Assembly (NCBI RefSeq): GCF_013170825.1
Contig: NZ_CP033365.1
Coordinates: forward strand, 1,488,001 to 1,552,000
From: Mesorhizobium sp. NZP2298
GTDB taxonomy: Bacteria > Pseudomonadota > Alphaproteobacteria > Rhizobiales > Rhizobiaceae
Direction: 5' to 3'
DNA: 64,000 nt
The translations under genes were made by a program, and so were the position numbers. This document shows, one piece after another, positions 62,512-64,000 of this stretch (its first letter is position 1; each line of letters begins with the position of its first letter). The notes beneath the pieces are model-generated. The model was not told the origin of the DNA. It was given only the letters and a program-made list of their open reading frames with translations, and searched no databases.

Positions 62512-63791
62512 CGAGCGAACTGGAAAGAACCGACGTCGTTGTCGTCGGTGCCGGCTTCACCGGCCTGTCGGCTGCGCTTGAGTTGAAGCAGGCCGGCATA
62601 GGCTTCCTGCTGCTCGAAGCGCGCGACCGTGCCGGTGGACGGGTCGAGGCGGTCCGCAACGGACTTGGCGAGCGCATCGACAGCGGCGGCCAGTTCCTGT
62701 GCGAGGACATGCCGGAAGTGATGGCGCTCGCGAAGGCACGCGGCAAGACATTCGTCACCACCTATGTCGAGGGCGATTTCATCACCCATCCGTCGATGCC
62801 GGCCAAGGAGGCCAAGCAGACCTATCATGGTGCGATGGCGATCCGCGAGCGCATGAACGGCATCGAGCCGGGCGATCCTTCGATAGAAGGCATGAGTGTC
62901 GCGACCTGGCTGGAACGCCAGCGTGATCCCACCGATGCCAAGACGGCCTTCCGCTCGATGATCGAAGGCCTGTGGTGCCTGCCGATGGACAAGGTGCCGC
63001 TCTGGTACCTGATCGACAATGACCGGCGCATCACCAACGAAGTGCCCGAACTGCAGTATTCCCTGCGCGAGACCATGCAGTCGCTGGCCGAGGATCTTTC
63101 TGGCGATCTCGGCGACCGGGTGCGGCTGAACGAACCGGTCACGCGCATCGAGCATGGGCCGCAAGGCGTTCGTGTCGTCACGGGCAATGGCTCGATCGAA
63201 GCGCGACACGTGCTGGTCGCGTTCCCGCCGGCGAGGTCCGCGAAGCTCGATTTCGCACCACCCTTGCCGACGAGACTCGCGACGGCGCTTGGCGTCTGGG
63301 AAAGCGGCGCGGTGATCAAGATCCTGGTGCGCTATCCCAAACCATTCTGGCGCGAGCAGGGTTTGAGCGGCATGGTGATGTGGCGCGACCTGCCCGGGCT
63401 GTTCGCCTGCGATGCCAGCAAGGATGCGGAGCATGCCGCGCTCGTCGTCTTCATCGGCGGACCTCTCGCGCTGCGCTGGCGGGGGCTGAGCGAAACGGCA
63501 CTTCGTGCGGAAGTGACGGCACGATTGCAGGAAGCGCTCGGTCCGGATGCCGGCGACATCCTTGATTTCAGTTCGCGCGATTGGATACACGATCGCTGGA
63601 GTGGCGGCGCCTATAGCGACCTCATCGTCGACGTGATGGCCAGGGATGCCGAGCGGACGATTCTTGCGGGTGCGCCGCCGGTGCATTTCGCCGCTTCGGA
63701 ACTGTCGCCGTCATTCCCCGGCTATGTCGAAGGCGGGATCGTCGCCGGGCGCCTCGCGGCCGGAAAGATAATCGCCGAGCTTGTTGGCTGA
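62508..63791 (+). CDS. FAD-dependent amine oxidase-like enzyme
   Basis: 427 residues of the flavin monoamine oxidase family: VVVVGAGFTGLSAALELKQAG and LLLEARDRAGGRVEAVRNG bind FAD, and the C-terminal GYVEGGIVAGRLAAGKIIAEL is the matching end. It starts with TTG 62508, overlapping the upstream stop (ATTGA). Translational coupling to the binding proteins suggests it oxidises the imported amine. The substrate (putrescine-like, methylated amine) is not evident. Confidence 0.87.
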   Translation: MTSELERTDVVVVGAGFTGLSAALELKQAGIGFLLLEARDRAGGRVEAVRNGLGERIDSGGQFLCEDMPEVMALAKARGKTFVTTYVEGDFITHPSMPAKEAKQTYHGAMAIRERMNGIEPGDPSIEGMSVATWLERQRDPTDAKTAFRSMIEGLWCLPMDKVPLWYLIDNDRRITNEVPELQYSLRETMQSLAEDLSGDLGDRVRLNEPVTRIEHGPQGVRVVTGNGSIEARHVLVAFPPARSAKLDFAPPLPTRLATALGVWESGAVIKILVRYPKPFWREQGLSGMVMWRDLPGLFACDASKDAEHAALVVFIGGPLALRWRGLSETALRAEVTARLQEALGPDAGDILDFSSRDWIHDRWSGGAYSDLIVDVMARDAERTILAGAPPVHFAASELSPSFPGYVEGGIVAGRLAAGKIIAELVG

Positions 63792-63823
63792 GCATGATCC
63801 TTTCCGCTCTTGGGGATGATACT

Positions 63824-64000
63824 TCAATCCCCCATCGCCACCAGCGCTTCCGGATCGTAGGCGAGACGGATCGGGGTGCCGACGGGAATGTCGTCGGCAC
63901 CGAAATCGTTGGTCTCGGTCACCGATAGCGGCTTTTCCAGTCCGGGTATCTCGACGATCAGATGGGTGATCTCGCCGAAATAGTGGCGTTCGACCACCTT
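63824..64000 (-). CDS. C-terminal end of a PotA-type ABC ATPase (partial)
   Basis: The last 58 codons are in the window: KVVERHYFGEITHLIVEIPG begins the visible TOBE-type beta segment and it ends LVAMGD. This is the C-terminal TOBE_2 domain of spermidine/putrescine-type ATP-binding proteins. The rest lies to the right. It converges on the amine oxidase gene and is the likely energiser for the two PotD-like binding proteins. Confidence 0.8.
   Translation of the reverse strand, partial: KVVERHYFGEITHLIVEIPGLEKPLSVTETNDFGADDIPVGTPIRLAYDPEALVAMGD

Overview
The window looks like chromosome of a Mesorhizobium-type rhizobium (Alphaproteobacteria, Hyphomicrobiales). The basis is high GC throughout, a PhyR-NepR-EcfG general stress locus (found only in Alphaproteobacteria), several HWE-type histidine kinases, a rhizobial Pho box, and the linkage fba / pgk / gap / tkt / DUF4164 / zapA known from other rhizobia. 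I see no insertion sequence, prophage, CRISPR array or plasmid function; the species assignment is inference.

Layout. (1) 0.2-9.1 kb: central carbon enzymes on the minus strand (class I aldolase, phosphoglycerate kinase, GAPDH, transketolase) with a K+/H+ antiporter between them, then a DUF4164 coiled-coil protein and ZapA on the plus strand. (2) 9.2-20.3 kb: peroxiredoxin, a persulfide-dioxygenase-like metallo-hydrolase, rpoH, an RluD-type pseudouridine synthase, VOC proteins, tRNA-Glu(CTC), a GST carrying a histone-H1-like tail, and several small secreted or unknown proteins. (3) 20.4-30.4 kb: a 1387-residue multi-PAS hybrid kinase, then pstSCAB-phoU-phoB behind a triple Pho box; no phoR is present. 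(4) 30.7-35.6 kb: a ROK repressor divergent from a xylFHG-type sugar ABC transporter. (5) 35.7-48.8 kb: a general stress response island with three HWE/HisKA_2 kinases, PhyR, NepR, EcfG, an orphan receiver, a Crp/Fnr regulator and many small membrane or envelope proteins. (6) 48.9-53.7 kb: a phosphonate-monoesterase-like sulfatase, a dioxygenase/hydrolase/GNAT cassette and a dipeptidase. (7) 53.7-64.0 kb: a four-gene minus-strand operon (two PYROXD2/CrtI-like flavoenzymes, a GcvT-like protein, an 87-residue protein) divergent from a methyltransferase, a BetI-like regulator, two tandem PotD-like binding proteins and an amine-oxidase-like flavoenzyme, with the end of a PotA-type ATPase entering from the right edge.

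How it fits together. Nine exact copies of GGAAC-N16-CGTT, the EcfG promoter consensus, sit at sensible distances and in the right orientation upstream of genes: eight between 39.7 and 47.4 kb and one at 19.6 kb. They tie the kinases, phyR, nepR-ecfG, the Crp regulator, the PRC-barrel protein and several tiny membrane proteins into one sequence-predicted regulon. Two small genes (58 and 57 codons) and a DUF1328 gene lie in this island. The right end reads as an uptake and oxidation system for a methylated amine or polyamine whose substrate is not evident. A dispersed intergenic repeat (four copies) shows a hairpin with a compensatory base change.
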